From: Caldimonas thermodepolymerans | GTDB lineage: Bacteria > Pseudomonadota > Gammaproteobacteria > Burkholderiales > Burkholderiaceae_C | Reading direction: 5' to 3' | NCBI RefSeq assembly: GCF_015476235.1 | Contig: NZ_CP064338.1 | Coordinates: 930,001-994,000, forward strand | DNA length: 64,000 bases | Part shown: positions 29,055 to 40,591 of the stretch, one piece after another | Layout: every line of letters begins with the position of its first letter | Numbering within the stretch: the stretch's first letter is position 1 | Position numbers and translations under genes: made by a program | Notes under the pieces: model-generated | The model's input: the letters and a program-made list of their open reading frames with translations, nothing else | Databases searched by the model: none | What the model was told of the DNA's origin: nothing

Positions 29055-29076
29055 CGGCGTGAGGGATGTCACGCCG
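29055..29076 (-). terminator. Possible terminator after ureG
   Basis: CGGCGTGA (29055-29062) pairs with TCACGCCG (29069-29076) around a six-base loop, just beyond the ureG stop. On the minus strand a short GTTTT follows some bases later. The T tract is weak, so this is a moderate call for the end of the ure operon. Confidence 0.5.
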
Positions 29077-29079
29077 CGC

Positions 29080-29726
<647 letters not shown>

Positions 29727-29730
<4 letters not shown>

Positions 29731-30407
29731 GATCGGAACAGTCGGGAGTATTGGGTTTCGTGGCGGGACGACAGGATCGCCAGCATCGGCGTGAAGGCCT
29801 GCCGTTGCGTGGCGGGCAGGCGCAGCGCCTGCAACACGGCGTGGGGGATCTCCGCCGCCAGCGCTGCGAGGATGCGCTGGCCGGCGCTCTGGCCGAGCGG
29901 CACGGCCTTGATCGCGGCCTGCACCATGTTCTCCGCCCAGCCGAAGGCATAGGCGAGCAGCGTTTCCTCGGGCGTGGCCTGGGTCTGCGCCGCGGCCAGG
30001 GCGTAGGCGACGGGGTAGGTGGGGGCCGGCTTCAGCGCGGCCAGCACGGCCAGCCGCGCGTCGTCGCTGCGGTTGCGCAGCCACTCGAGCAGCGAGCGGC
30101 CCATCTGCTCGGCCTGCTGGCGCAGCTCGGCCGATTCGCGGGTCCGCACGACCCAGTCGTTCAATGCCGTGATCCGGGCGGCGTCCCCGTCACGCCAGGC
30201 CTCGACGGCCTGGGCCAGCACCGCGAGCTCACCGCGCCCGAGGCCGAGCGCGAGCTGGTCGAGCAGCCAGGCCTGGGCCTGGGCCTCGGAGGTGATGCGG
30301 CCGTGGTCGACGGCGGCTTCCAGTCCTTCGGAGTAGCTGAAGCCGCCCACCGGCAGGGCCGGCGAGGCCAGCCACATCAGCTGCAGCAGCGTCGCGGAGG
30401 AGGTCAT
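29727..30407 (-). CDS. ureF: Urease accessory protein UreF
   Basis: 226 residues, mainly helical. It shows [24 protein letters not shown] near the start (split here), then MGRSLLEWL and [22 protein letters not shown], all typical of UreF. UreF works with UreD and UreG in the complex that loads nickel. It overlaps both ureG and ureE by four bases, so the three are translated together. Confidence 0.94.
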
Positions 30408-31003
30408 CGGTGCTCGTGCTTTCGGCCCGGCGCGTGGTCGTGGTGGTGATGGCCGTGCCCGTGGTCGTGGTCATGTCCGCGACCATGGTCGTGCGCGTGG
30501 CCGTGCCTATGGTCATGCCCGTGTCCATGGCCATGGTGGTGGCCGTGGCCGCCGGCGTACGCGCCGGCCTCGGGTTCGAACGGCGCCTGCGTCTCGGTGA
30601 CGACCAGGTGCATCTGCCGCAGCATGTCGGCCAGCACGTGGTCGGGCTCGAGCTTGAGGTGGTCGGGCTGCAGCTCCAGCTGCACGTGGCGGTTGCCGAG
30701 GTGGTAGGCCGCGCGCAGCAGGTCGAACGGCGAGCCGTGCTCGGTGCAGTGGCGCACCACCAGCACCGGCTGGGGCGCGGCGATCACGCGGACCAGCGAG
30801 CCGTCCTCGGCGACCAGCACGTCGCTGCCTCGCACGACGCTGCCGCGCGGCAGGAACACGCCCAGCGTGCGGCCGGTGCTGTCGGTGGCGTCGAAGCGGC
30901 TCTTCTGGCGCACGTCCCAGTCGAGCTCGACGGTGGCGGCGCGCTTGAGCAGCACGGAGGCCAGGCCCTGGCCCCGGGGCAGGAGTTTGTTGACGGTCAG
31001 CAT
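30404..31003 (-). CDS. ureE: Urease accessory nickel chaperone UreE with histidine-rich tail
   Basis: 199 residues. The peptide-binding and metal-binding domains span about residues 1-145, with the conserved His101 and His106 in [11 protein letters not shown]. From residue 151 the protein is a His/Gly/Asp tail with about 23 histidines in 49 residues, longer than in many UreE proteins and able to bind several nickel ions by analogy with the Klebsiella protein. It lies between ureC and ureF in the operon. Confidence 0.95.
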   Translation of the reverse strand: MLTVNKLLPRGQGLASVLLKRAATVELDWDVRQKSRFDATDSTGRTLGVFLPRGSVVRGSDVLVAEDGSLVRVIAAPQPVLVVRHCTEHGSPFDLLRAAYHLGNRHVQLELQPDHLKLEPDHVLADMLRQMHLVVTETQAPFEPEAGAYAGGHGHHHGHGHGHDHRHGHAHDHGRGHDHDHGHGHHHHDHAPGRKHEHR

Positions 31004-31055
31004 GCGGTTCAGCCTGTCCTGATGGAAGGGCGGGGCCGGGCGGCCCCGCCGGGTG

Positions 31056-32783
<1,728 letters not shown>

Positions 32784-32784
32784 C

Positions 32785-33090
32785 TCACAACGCTCCCTGG
32801 ACTTGTGCACGGAAGCCGTAGACCACGCGGTCGCCAGCGTAATCGACCAGCTCGACGGTGCGCTGCTGGCCGGGTTCGAAACGCACCGCGGTGCCCGAGG
32901 CGATGTTCAGCCGCATGCCGCGCGCGGCCTCGCGGTCGAACTTCAGGGCGCCGTTGGTTTCGGCAAAGTGGTAGTGCGAGCCGACCTGGATCGGCCGGTC
33001 GCCGGTGTTCTCGACCACCAGCGTGATCGTGCGGCGCCCGGGGTTGAGCACGTGGTCGGGGCCGTCGGTGAGCAGTTCGCCCGGAATCAT
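32785..33090 (-). CDS. ureB: Urease subunit beta
   Basis: 101 residues from ATG 33090, preceded by an AGGAGG site. It starts [19 protein letters not shown] and has [17 protein letters not shown] and [14 protein letters not shown], typical of UreB. It packs against UreA and UreC. It lies between hupE and ureC. Confidence 0.97.
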   Translation of the reverse strand: MIPGELLTDGPDHVLNPGRRTITLVVENTGDRPIQVGSHYHFAETNGALKFDREAARGMRLNIASGTAVRFEPGQQRTVELVDYAGDRVVYGFRAQVQGAL

Positions 33091-33104
33091 CGCGTCCTCC
33101 TGGC

Positions 33105-33707
33105 TCAGCCGAGCAGCATCGGCGCAAGCAGCACCGCCCCGAAACCCGCCACCGCCGCACCGGCGGCGCGGGGCCACCAGGCGCTGCGCGTGCGCACCGC
33201 GGAGCCCGCCGCCATGCCGGCCAGGTGCAGCACGACGGTGCCGGCCAGCATGCCGGCCAGCGCCGCGGCCGCGCCGTCGCCGGCCAGCTCGACGCCGTGT
33301 GCCGCGCCGTGGAACAGCGCGAACAGGCCGACCAGCGCCGCCGCGGCCGCTGCCGGCAGCTGCGGGCGCGCGGCCACCAGCAGCCCGACGGCCACCAGCG
33401 AGGCGGCGATCATCGGCTCGATGGCCGGCACGGCGATGCCGGTCAGGCCCAGCAGGGCGCCGACCAGCAGCATCGCGGCGAACGCCAGGGGGGCGGCCCA
33501 GGGACGGCGGCCGCCCAGCACGCTCCAGAAGCCGATGGCCAGCATCGCGGCCAGGTGGTCCAGCCCGGTGAACGGGTGCGCCAGTCCGGCGGCGAAGCCA
33601 TGATGGACGCCGGCATCGGCGCCGGCATGGGCCCAGGCAGCGCCGCTGGCGAGTGTCAACGCGGCGGCGGCCAGGGACGGCAGGGTCTTGGAGGGGGTCG
33701 TCTTCAT
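33105..33707 (-). CDS. ureJ: HupE/UreJ family membrane protein (probable nickel transporter)
   Basis: 200 residues from the ATG giving [17 protein letters not shown] signal-like N-terminus ends near [10 protein letters not shown], followed by the HupE/UreJ signature [19 protein letters not shown] and about six membrane segments, with [13 protein letters not shown] near the middle. HupE/UreJ proteins are thought to bring nickel into the cell for hydrogenase or urease. Its location between ureA and ureB supports this. Another metal cannot be excluded. Confidence 0.85.
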   Translation of the reverse strand: MKTTPSKTLPSLAAAALTLASGAAWAHAGADAGVHHGFAAGLAHPFTGLDHLAAMLAIGFWSVLGGRRPWAAPLAFAAMLLVGALLGLTGIAVPAIEPMIAASLVAVGLLVAARPQLPAAAAAALVGLFALFHGAAHGVELAGDGAAAALAGMLAGTVVLHLAGMAAGSAVRTRSAWWPRAAGAAVAGFGAVLLAPMLLG

Positions 33708-33727
33708 CTCAGCTCTCGTCAGGGTGC

Positions 33728-33754
33728 TGGTGCGCGATGCACCAAAGTGGTGTC
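33728..33754. promoter_or_regulatory. NtrC-like half-site cluster between hupE and ureA
   Basis: TGCACCAAAGTGGTGTC (33738-33754) matches the enteric NtrC consensus TGCACCA-N3-TGGTGCA at 12 of 14 fixed positions. An extra TGGTGC half at 33728-33733 forms a second inverted repeat with GCACCA at 33739-33744. Binding by NtrC is inference; the repeats themselves are plain in the sequence. Confidence 0.45.
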
Positions 33755-33775
33755 TTTCGTGGAGGTGTGGCGAAG

Positions 33776-34078
33776 TCATGCAATGGGTTGGTGCACGGTC
33801 ACCAACTTGGTGCCATCGGGGAACGTGGCTTCGACCTGGATCTCGGGGATCATTTCGGCGACGCCTTCCATCACGTCGGCGCGCGTGAGCACGGTCTTGC
33901 CCTCGCTCATCAGCTCGGCGACGCTCTTGCCGTCGCGCGCGCCTTCCATGATCGCGGCGGTGATCAGTGCCACCGCCTCCGGGTAATTGAGCTTCAGCCC
34001 GCGGGCCTTGCGGCGCTCGGCCAGCAAGGCGGCGGTGAAGATCAGCAGCTTGTCTTTCTCTCGGGGCGTCAGTTCCAT
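33776..34078 (-). CDS. ureA: Urease subunit gamma
   Basis: 100 residues from ATG 34078 ([21 protein letters not shown]). The [22 protein letters not shown] and [18 protein letters not shown] segments are standard for UreA. It is the first gene of the urease operon and is divergent from the transporter-kinase gene, with 57 bases between the two start codons. Confidence 0.97.
   Translation of the reverse strand: MELTPREKDKLLIFTAALLAERRKARGLKLNYPEAVALITAAIMEGARDGKSVAELMSEGKTVLTRADVMEGVAEMIPEIQVEATFPDGTKLVTVHQPIA
33798..33814. promoter_or_regulatory. Second NtrC-like repeat inside the 3' end of ureA
   Basis: GTCACCAACTTGGTGCC shares the core CACCA-N3-TGGTG with the site at 33738 and lies 60 bases from it, centre to centre. 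Being within coding sequence, it could be accidental. Confidence 0.3.
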
Positions 34079-34092
34079 GGTCCGTCCTGGCA

Positions 34093-34108
34093 AGGCATCG
34101 AAATTGCG
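34093..34108 (+). promoter_or_regulatory. Sigma-54-like promoter for the transporter-kinase gene
   Basis: AGGCATC-GAAA-TTGCG has the invariant GG and GC of sigma-54 promoters exactly ten bases apart and keeps GGCA and TTGC of the TGGCACG-N4-TTGCW consensus. Transcription would start near 34119, about 17 bases before the ATG at 34136. NtrC-like sites lie some 310-375 bases upstream. Confidence 0.5.
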
Positions 34109-34135
34109 AAAAGTCCGCGCCTATTGCCGGACTCA

Positions 34136-37100
34136 ATGCAAAAGATGGACCCGATGACTTCCGCCGCTTCCGCCGCCGTGCCGCCCCCGGCCGGCGAGGC
34201 GCCGCAGCGCGTCATCAAGGTCCGGCGCGACTACAACAGCTGGGTGGCCAGCGAGACGCTGGAGGACTACGCGCTGCGTTTCACGCCGCGCTCGTTCCGG
34301 AAATGGTCGGAGCTGCGCGTCGCGCAGACCGGCTTCGGCGGGGCGGCCTCGTTCCTGGTGCTGGAGGCGGTGGGGGCGACCTTGCTGGTGGAGTACGGCT
34401 TCCTCAACGCCTTCTGGGCCATCATCGCCACCGGCCTGATCATCTTCCTGGCTGGCCTGCCGATCAGCCTGTACGCCGCGCGCCACGGCGTGGACATGGA
34501 CCTGCTGACCCGCGGGGCGGGCTTCGGCTACATCGGCTCGACGATCACCTCGCTGATCTACGCGAGCTTCACCTTCATCTTCTTCGCGCTCGAGGCGGCC
34601 ATCATGGCCTACGCGCTGGAGCTGGCCTTCGACATCCCGCCGGCCTGGGGCTACCTGGTCTGCGCGCTGCTGGTGATCCCGCTGGTCACGCACGGGGTGA
34701 CGATGATCAGCCGGCTGCAGGTGTGGACCCAGCCGCTGTGGCTGGTGCTGCTGGTGCTGCCGTTCGTCTACGTGTTCCGCGAGGAGCCGGACGTGCTGCG
34801 TGGCCTGGTGCAGTACGGCGGCCAGGAGGGCGGGCCGGCGCGCTTCGACCTGCTGCGGTTCGGCGCGGCGATGACGGTGGGCATCGCGCTGATGACGCAG
34901 ATGGGCGAGCAGGCAGACTACCTGCGCTTCATGCCCGAGAAGACCGCGCGCAACCGCGGCCGCTGGTGGGCCGGCGTGCTGCTGGGCGGGCCGGGCTGGG
35001 TGGTGCCGGGCATCGTGAAGATGCTGGGCGGCGCGCTGCTGGCGTACCTGGCGATCAGCCATTCGGTGCCGGTGGACCGCGCGGTCGACCCCAACCAGAT
35101 GTACCTGGTGGCCTACGGCTACGTGTCCTCCAACGTCGGCTGGGCGGTGGCGGCCACCGCGGTGTTCGTCGTGATCTCGCAGCTCAAGATCAACGTCACC
35201 AACGCCTACGCGGGCTCGCTGGCCTGGTCCAACTTCTTCGCGCGCGTCACCCACAGCCACCCGGGGCGGGTCGTGTGGGTGGTGTTCAACACGCTGATCG
35301 CGCTGATGCTGATGGAGCTCAACGTGTTCCAGGCGCTGGGCAAGGTGCTGGGGCTGTACTCCAACATCGCGATCTCGTGGATGATGGCCGTGGTGGCCGA
35401 CCTGGTGGTCAACAAGCCGCTGGGGCTGTCGCCGCCGGGCATCGAGTTCAAGCGCGCGCACCTGTACGACGTGAATCCGGTGGGCGTGGGCGCGATGGGC
35501 ATCGCCTCGGTGCTGTCGGTGGCGGCCAACCTGGGCTACTTCGGCCCGACGCTGGAGGCCTTCTCGGCCCTGATCGCGCTGGTTACCGCCTTCGTCGCGG
35601 CGCCGACCATCGCCTGGCTGACGCGCGGGCGCTACTACCTGGCGCGTCCACCCGAGCCGCCGCAGCCGCAGCGGCAGGGCCTGAAGGCGGTGTACCGCTG
35701 CACCGTCTGCGAGGGCGAGTACGAGCGCGACGACATGGCGCGCTGCCCGGCCTACCAGGGAATGATCTGCTCGCTGTGCTGCTCGCTGGACGCGCGCTGC
35801 CACGACCTGTGCAAGTCGCACGCGCACTGGTCGGCGCAATGGCTGGCCGCGGCGAAGGCGCTGCTGCCGCGGCCGGTGTGGGCGCGGCTGAACACCGAGC
35901 TGGGGCACTTCCTGCTGCTGATGATGGCCATCGTGCCGGCGCTCGGGGTGCTGCTGATGCTGGTGTACCACCAGGAGCTGCGCGGGCTGGGGCCGAGTGC
36001 CGCCGAGCTGGAGCCGGTGCTGCGGCTGGCCTTCGTGAAGGTGTATGCGGCGCTGGTGGTGGTCAGCGGCGTGGTCGCGTGGTGGCTGGTGCTGGCGCAC
36101 AAGAGCCGCCAGGTCGCGCAGGAGGAATCCAACCGCCAGACGCACCTGCTGATGCGCGAGATCGAGTCGCACCGCCGCACCGACGAGCAGCTGCAGCAGG
36201 CCAAGCGCCAGGCCGAGCAGGCCAACCAGGCCAAGAGCCGCTACATCTCGGCGATCAGCCACGAGCTGCGCACGCCGCTCAACAGCATCCTGGGCTATGC
36301 GCAGCTGCTCGACGAGGATGCCAGCCTGCCGCCGCACCGCCGCCAGGCCGTGACCGTGATCCGCCGCGCCGGCGACCACCTGCTGTCGCTGATCGAGGGC
36401 ACGCTGGACATTGCCCGCATCGAAAGCGGCAAGCTGACGCTGGAGGTGCGGCCGATGCGTTTTGCCGAGTGCGTGCAGCAGATCGCGCGCATGTTCGAGC
36501 TGCAGGCCGCGGGCAAGGGCATCGCCTTCGAGACCGAGTTCGTCGGCACGGTGCCCGAGGTGGTGCGCGCCGACGAGAAGCGGCTGCGCCAGATCCTGCT
36601 CAACGTGCTGGGCAACGCGGTCAAGTTCACGCGCACCGGGCGGGTGGTGTTCCGCCTGAAGTACGCGCGCGAGATCGCGCTGTTCGAGATCGAGGACACC
36701 GGCCCCGGCATCGCGCCGGAGGAGATCGGCCGCATCTTCGAGCCCTTCGCGCGCGGCTCGGCCGCCGGCACCGGCCCGAGCGGCGGCACCGGCCTGGGCC
36801 TGACGATCAGCAAGATGCTTACCGACCTGATGGGCGGCGAGATGACGGTCAGCAGCGAGGTCGGGCGCGGCACGCTGTTCCGCATCCGCCTGTTCCTGCC
36901 GCAGCTGCACGCGGCGGTGGCCGAGCAGGTGCTGCCGCCGCCGCGCACCGGCTACCTCGGCGCGCGCCGCCGCATCCTGGTGGTCGACAACGAGGAGGAC
37001 GACCGCGGCCTGCTGCTGCACCTGCTGCAGCCGCTCGGCTTCGAGCTGGCGCAGGCCGAAAGCGGCGACGCGTGCCTGGCGCTGCTGCGCCGCGGCGACT

Positions 37101-37609
37101 TCGCGCCGGACGCGATCTTCATGGACCTCGCGATGCCCGGCATCGACGGCTGGGAAACGATCCGCACCATCCGCCGCGAGGGGCTGAGCGACGCGCATGT
37201 CGCGATCGTCTCGGCCAATGCCTTCGACCAGGGGCTGGACAACGACGTCGGCATCACGCCGGCCGACTTCTTCGTCAAGCCGGTGCGCATCGGCGAGCTG
37301 CTCGACTGGCTCGGCCGGCGGCTGCAGCTCGAGTGGACCGAGGCGCCGCGGGTGGAGGGGCCGGGCGCACCCGCCCCCGCGGCCGCCGCGCAGCCGGTGG
37401 TGCCGCCGGAGCCCAGGCTGCTTGCCCTGCAGGAGGCGATCGACCTCGGCTACTTCCGCGGCATCCTGAAACTGCTCGACGAGATCGAGGCCGAAGATGC
37501 GCGCCATGCCCCCTTCGTGCAACGCCTGCGCGAGCTGGCCCGGCAGTTCCAGCTCGACGCGATGACCCACGTCCTGAGACAGGCCCGCCATGACCGTCTT
37601 GCTGCCTGA
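34136..37609 (+). CDS. NCS1-type transporter fused to hybrid histidine kinase
   Basis: 1157 residues from ATG 34136; ATGs at 34145 and 34154 are alternatives. Residues about 35-500 resemble nucleobase-cation symporter-1 permeases (EDYALRFTPRSFRKWSEL, then about 12 membrane helices). Residues 522-564 hold eight cysteines (CTVC, CSLCC, CHDLC) plus histidines, a probable metal-binding segment. Two more helices, a coiled stretch, and a HisKA domain with His709 (ISHELRTPLNSILGYAQLL) follow. The ATPase domain has N-box RQILLNVLGNAVKF and GGTGLGLTISKML. A receiver has Asp997, and a helical tail ends the protein. It probably senses a substrate of its transporter part and signals to the overlapping response-regulator gene. 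Confidence 0.88.
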   Translation: MQKMDPMTSAASAAVPPPAGEAPQRVIKVRRDYNSWVASETLEDYALRFTPRSFRKWSELRVAQTGFGGAASFLVLEAVGATLLVEYGFLNAFWAIIATGLIIFLAGLPISLYAARHGVDMDLLTRGAGFGYIGSTITSLIYASFTFIFFALEAAIMAYALELAFDIPPAWGYLVCALLVIPLVTHGVTMISRLQVWTQPLWLVLLVLPFVYVFREEPDVLRGLVQYGGQEGGPARFDLLRFGAAMTVGIALMTQMGEQADYLRFMPEKTARNRGRWWAGVLLGGPGWVVPGIVKMLGGALLAYLAISHSVPVDRAVDPNQMYLVAYGYVSSNVGWAVAATAVFVVISQLKINVTNAYAGSLAWSNFFARVTHSHPGRVVWVVFNTLIALMLMELNVFQALGKVLGLYSNIAISWMMAVVADLVVNKPLGLSPPGIEFKRAHLYDVNPVGVGAMGIASVLSVAANLGYFGPTLEAFSALIALVTAFVAAPTIAWLTRGRYYLARPPEPPQPQRQGLKAVYRCTVCEGEYERDDMARCPAYQGMICSLCCSLDARCHDLCKSHAHWSAQWLAAAKALLPRPVWARLNTELGHFLLLMMAIVPALGVLLMLVYHQELRGLGPSAAELEPVLRLAFVKVYAALVVVSGVVAWWLVLAHKSRQVAQEESNRQTHLLMREIESHRRTDEQLQQAKRQAEQANQAKSRYISAISHELRTPLNSILGYAQLLDEDASLPPHRRQAVTVIRRAGDHLLSLIEGTLDIARIESGKLTLEVRPMRFAECVQQIARMFELQAAGKGIAFETEFVGTVPEVVRADEKRLRQILLNVLGNAVKFTRTGRVVFRLKYAREIALFEIEDTGPGIAPEEIGRIFEPFARGSAAGTGPSGGTGLGLTISKMLTDLMGGEMTVSSEVGRGTLFRIRLFLPQLHAAVAEQVLPPPRTGYLGARRRILVVDNEEDDRGLLLHLLQPLGFELAQAESGDACLALLRRGDFAPDAIFMDLAMPGIDGWETIRTIRREGLSDAHVAIVSANAFDQGLDNDVGITPADFFVKPVRIGELLDWLGRRLQLEWTEAPRVEGPGAPAPAAAAQPVVPPEPRLLALQEAIDLGYFRGILKLLDEIEAEDARHAPFVQRLRELARQFQLDAMTHVLRQARHDRLAA

Positions 37610-38549
37610 ACCCGCCATCCGCATCGACCGCAGTGCGAGCGACGTGGTGCTGATCGTCGACGACGTCCCCGACAACCTGTCGGTGCTGCACGACGCGCTG
37701 GACGAATCCGGCTACACGGTGCTGGTCGCCACCAACGGCGACGGCGCCCTGCAGCGCGCCGCCCAGGCCGTGCCGGACATCATCCTGCTCGACGCGGTGA
37801 TGCCCGGCATGGACGGCTTCGAGGTGGCGCGCCGCCTCAAGGCGCAGCCCGAGACGGCGCACATCCCCATCGTCTTCATGACCGGCCTGACCGAGACCGA
37901 GCACGTGGTGGCCGCCTTCCAGGCCGGCGGCGTGGACTATGTCACCAAGCCGATCAAGCCCAAGGAAGTGCTGGCGCGCATCACCACCCACGTGCAGGGG
38001 GCACGGCTGGCGCGCCAGGCGCGCAACGCGCTGGACGCCTTCGGCCACGCGACCATGGTGGTGCGCCTGGCCGACGGGCGCGTGGTCTGGCAGACGCCGC
38101 TGGCGCGCCGCTTCCTGCAGGACTACCTGGGCTGCGCCGAGCCCGTGGTGCCGGCCTCGGTGCTCGAGTGGGTGCGCGCGCACGCGGCGGCGCCGGCCGG
38201 GGCGCAGGAGCCGCCGAAGATGAGCATCGTGCAGGGGCCGCGCCGGCTGGTGCTGGCGCTGCACGAGCCGACCGGCGACGACGAATGGCTGCTGGTGATG
38301 CGCGAGACCTCGGACGCCGCCGCGATCGAGGCGCTGACGCACGCCTTCCGGCTCACGGCCCGCGAGGCCGAGGTGCTGTACTGGGTGGTCAAGGGCAAGA
38401 CCAACCGCGACATCGCCGACATCCTCGGCGCCAGCCCCGCGACGGTGAAGAAGCACCTGGAGCACGTGTTCGAGAAGCTGGGCGTGGAGACGCGCACCGC
38501 GGCCGCGGGCCTGGCGATCAGCCGGGTGGGGCAGCTGGGGCACCGCTAG
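37590..38549 (+). CDS. Response regulator with receiver and LuxR-type HTH
   Basis: 319 residues. The receiver (about 18-135) has DD at 24-25, the phospho-acceptor Asp68 in IILLDAVMPGMDGFEV and the Lys in DYVTKPIKPKE. A middle region (about 140-245) looks like a small PAS-like sensor. The C-terminus has a LuxR/FixJ HTH (LTAREAEVLYWVVKGKTNRDIADILG, split, then SPATVKKHLEHVFEKLGV). It starts 20 bases inside the kinase gene, so the two form a cognate pair. Likely targets are the flanking ure or urt operons; see the palindrome at 41107. Confidence 0.9.
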   Translation: MTVLLPEPAIRIDRSASDVVLIVDDVPDNLSVLHDALDESGYTVLVATNGDGALQRAAQAVPDIILLDAVMPGMDGFEVARRLKAQPETAHIPIVFMTGLTETEHVVAAFQAGGVDYVTKPIKPKEVLARITTHVQGARLARQARNALDAFGHATMVVRLADGRVVWQTPLARRFLQDYLGCAEPVVPASVLEWVRAHAAAPAGAQEPPKMSIVQGPRRLVLALHEPTGDDEWLLVMRETSDAAAIEALTHAFRLTAREAEVLYWVVKGKTNRDIADILGASPATVKKHLEHVFEKLGVETRTAAAGLAISRVGQLGHR

Positions 38550-38639
38550 GGCCGCCGCGCCGGCGCCGGCCCCACAATGCCGCCAGGACCGTGACCGCTT
38601 CCCCCCGGTCGTTCTGCCGATGCGTCGCACCTCCGTGCC

Positions 38640-39861
38640 ATGGATGCCCTGATCGCCGCTGCGGCCCGCGCGCTGGCCGCGGGCGACGTGCTGGGCGCGC
38701 TGCAGCGCGTGGCGCTGCGCGAGGCGCCGGCGGCGCTGGCCCTGCGCGGCATCGCGATGGCGCAGCTGGGCGAGTACGCACGCTCGCGCGAGCTGCTGCG
38801 CCGTGCGGCCCGGGCCTTCGGTGCCCGCGAGGCGCTGGCGCGGGCGCGTTGCGTGGTGGCCGAGGCCGAGGTGGCGCTGGCGATGCGCGACCTGGCCGGT
38901 GCCCCGCGCACGCTGGCGGCGGCCGTCGCGGTGCTGGAGGCGCACGGCGACCGCGCCAACGCCTTGCAGGCGCGCCTGGTCGCGTTGCGGCGCCTGCTGC
39001 TGCTCGGCCGGCTGGTGCCTGCGGCGCAGGCCCTGGCCGCGCTCGACCTGCGCGGCGCCCCGCCGGCGCTGCTCGCGGTGGCCGAGCTGGCAGCCGCCGA
39101 GCTGGCCTTGCGGGGCCTGCGTCCTGCGGTGGCGCAGGCGGCCCTGGCGCGGGCCGAGGCCGCCGCGCAGCGCGCCGGCATCGTCGCCTTGCAGCGCGAG
39201 GTTGCCGCTGCCAGGGCGGCGCTGGAGCATCCTGCGGCGCGCCGCGTGCAGGCCGGGGAAGAGCAGCCCTTGCGGCTGGCCGAGGTGGTTGGCGTGGATG
39301 GCTTCCGACGCGCTGGTGGTCGACGGCTGCCGGCGTGCCGTGGTCGTGGGCGGTCGCCGGGTGTCGCTTGCGCGCCGGCCGGTGCTGTTCGTGCTGCCGC
39401 AGGCGCTGGCGCGCGCCTGGCCGGGCGATGTCGACCGGCGCGTGCTGATCGAGGCGGCATTCCGGCTGCGCGATCCCGACGCGACACATCGCGCCCGGCT
39501 GCGCGTGGAGATCGGCCGGCTGCGGGCGCTGGTGGCCGGGCTGGCCGGCATCGAGGCCACCGCGCGGGGCTACCGCTGGCAGCCGCCGGCCGGGCGCGAG
39601 GTCGTGCTGCTGGCCCCGCCGGTCGACGGGGCGCAGGGCGCGCTGCTGGCCCTGCTGGCCGACGGGATGGCCTGGTCCACGTCGGCGCTGGCGCTGGCCA
39701 CGGGGCGCAGCCAGCGCAGCGTGCAGTGCGCGCTGGCGGAGCTGGCCGCCGCCGGCCGGGTGCATGCGGCAGGGCAGGCCCGCGCGCGGCGCTGGCTGGC
39801 GCCGGGGCCGGCGGGTTTCGCGACGATCTTGTTACTCCCGGTCGTGGCGTCGCCTGACTAG
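38640..39861 (+). pseudogene. HTH regulator gene broken by an apparent one-base insertion
   Basis: The first frame (38640 to about 39287) encodes an Ala/Leu/Arg-rich helical-repeat protein starting MDALIAAAARALAAGDVLGAL. Its continuation switches to the +1 frame at about 39288. From there SDALVVDGCRRAV runs on to LRVEIGRLRALVAGLAGIEA and a winged-helix-like AWSTSALALATGRSQRSVQ segment, ending at 39861. Removing one G in GGTGGTTGG near 39285-39291 would join both halves as LAEVLAWMASDALVVDG. Either the gene is inactivated or the assembly has an error. Intact relatives look like transcription regulators with a repeat domain. Confidence 0.7.
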
Positions 39862-39918
39862 AGTGGCCGTGACGGGCACGCCGACGGGCGGCGTGCCGCA
39901 GCCCTGAAGGAGCAGGCC

Positions 39919-40584
39919 ATGACCCTCGACACCTCACTGGATGCCACCGTGCCGACCGCCGAGATCGTGCGCGAGTACGGACCTTTCCCCGACGCCGACG
40001 GCGTGCACGGCGTCTCGTACGACGGCCGGTGCATCTGGGCCGCGTTGGGCACCGCGCTGGTGGCCGTCGACCCGCACAGCGGAGACGTCGTCCGCACGCT
40101 GGAGCGGGCCTGCCGCGCCGGCACCGCGTACGACGGCCGGCACCTCTACCAGATCCACGGCACGCGCATCGACAAGATCGACCCGCAGACCGGCGAGGTG
40201 TGCGCCTCCATCCCGACGCCGGGCCCCGACAACTCGGGGCTGGCCTGGGCCGAAGGCAGCCTGTGGCTGGGGCAGTGGAGCGAGCGCCGCATCCTGCAGC
40301 TCGACCCGCAGACCGGGCGCGTGCTGCGCACCATCGAGTCCGACCGCTACGTCACCGGCGTGACCTGGGTCGACGGCGAGCTGTGGCACGGCACCTGGGA
40401 AGGCGAGGCCAGCGACCTGCGCCGCGTCGATCCCGCCACCGGCGAGGTCGTCGAGCGCGTGCAGATGCCGGCGGGCACCGGCGTCAGCGGGCTGGAGGCC
40501 GACGGCAACGGGCTGTTCTATTGCGGCGGCGGTCCCAGCGGCATGGTGCGGGCGGTGCGCCGCCCGCAGCGCCGGCGCGCCTGA
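39919..40584 (+). CDS. Beta-propeller protein, glutamine cyclotransferase/YncE-like
   Basis: 221 residues without a signal peptide. Repeated blades can be seen: GVSYDGRCIWAALGTALVAVDPHSG, HGTRIDKIDPQTGEV, GSLWLGQWSERRILQLDPQTG and GELWHGTWEG followed by RRVDPATGEV (first item split in two parts here). Each ends in a VDP-type turn. This suits a small beta-propeller related to glutaminyl cyclotransferase-like or quinoprotein-like proteins. Activity and ligand are unknown. A ribosome-binding site (AAGGAG) precedes it, and it lies just after the broken regulator, which may have controlled it. Confidence 0.7.
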   Translation: MTLDTSLDATVPTAEIVREYGPFPDADGVHGVSYDGRCIWAALGTALVAVDPHSGDVVRTLERACRAGTAYDGRHLYQIHGTRIDKIDPQTGEVCASIPTPGPDNSGLAWAEGSLWLGQWSERRILQLDPQTGRVLRTIESDRYVTGVTWVDGELWHGTWEGEASDLRRVDPATGEVVERVQMPAGTGVSGLEADGNGLFYCGGGPSGMVRAVRRPQRRRA

Positions 40585-40591
40585 GCGGCGT

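Noticed and set aside
30410-30560. Repetitive GTG/CAT-rich DNA that looks like a tandem repeat array
   Set aside because: It encodes the histidine-rich tail of UreE; the repeat follows from the His/Gly codons.
34133-37675. Minus-strand open frame of 1180 codons
   Set aside because: It is antisense to the transporter-kinase gene, is His/Gln/Arg-rich without any domain, and is explained by G/C at third codon positions.
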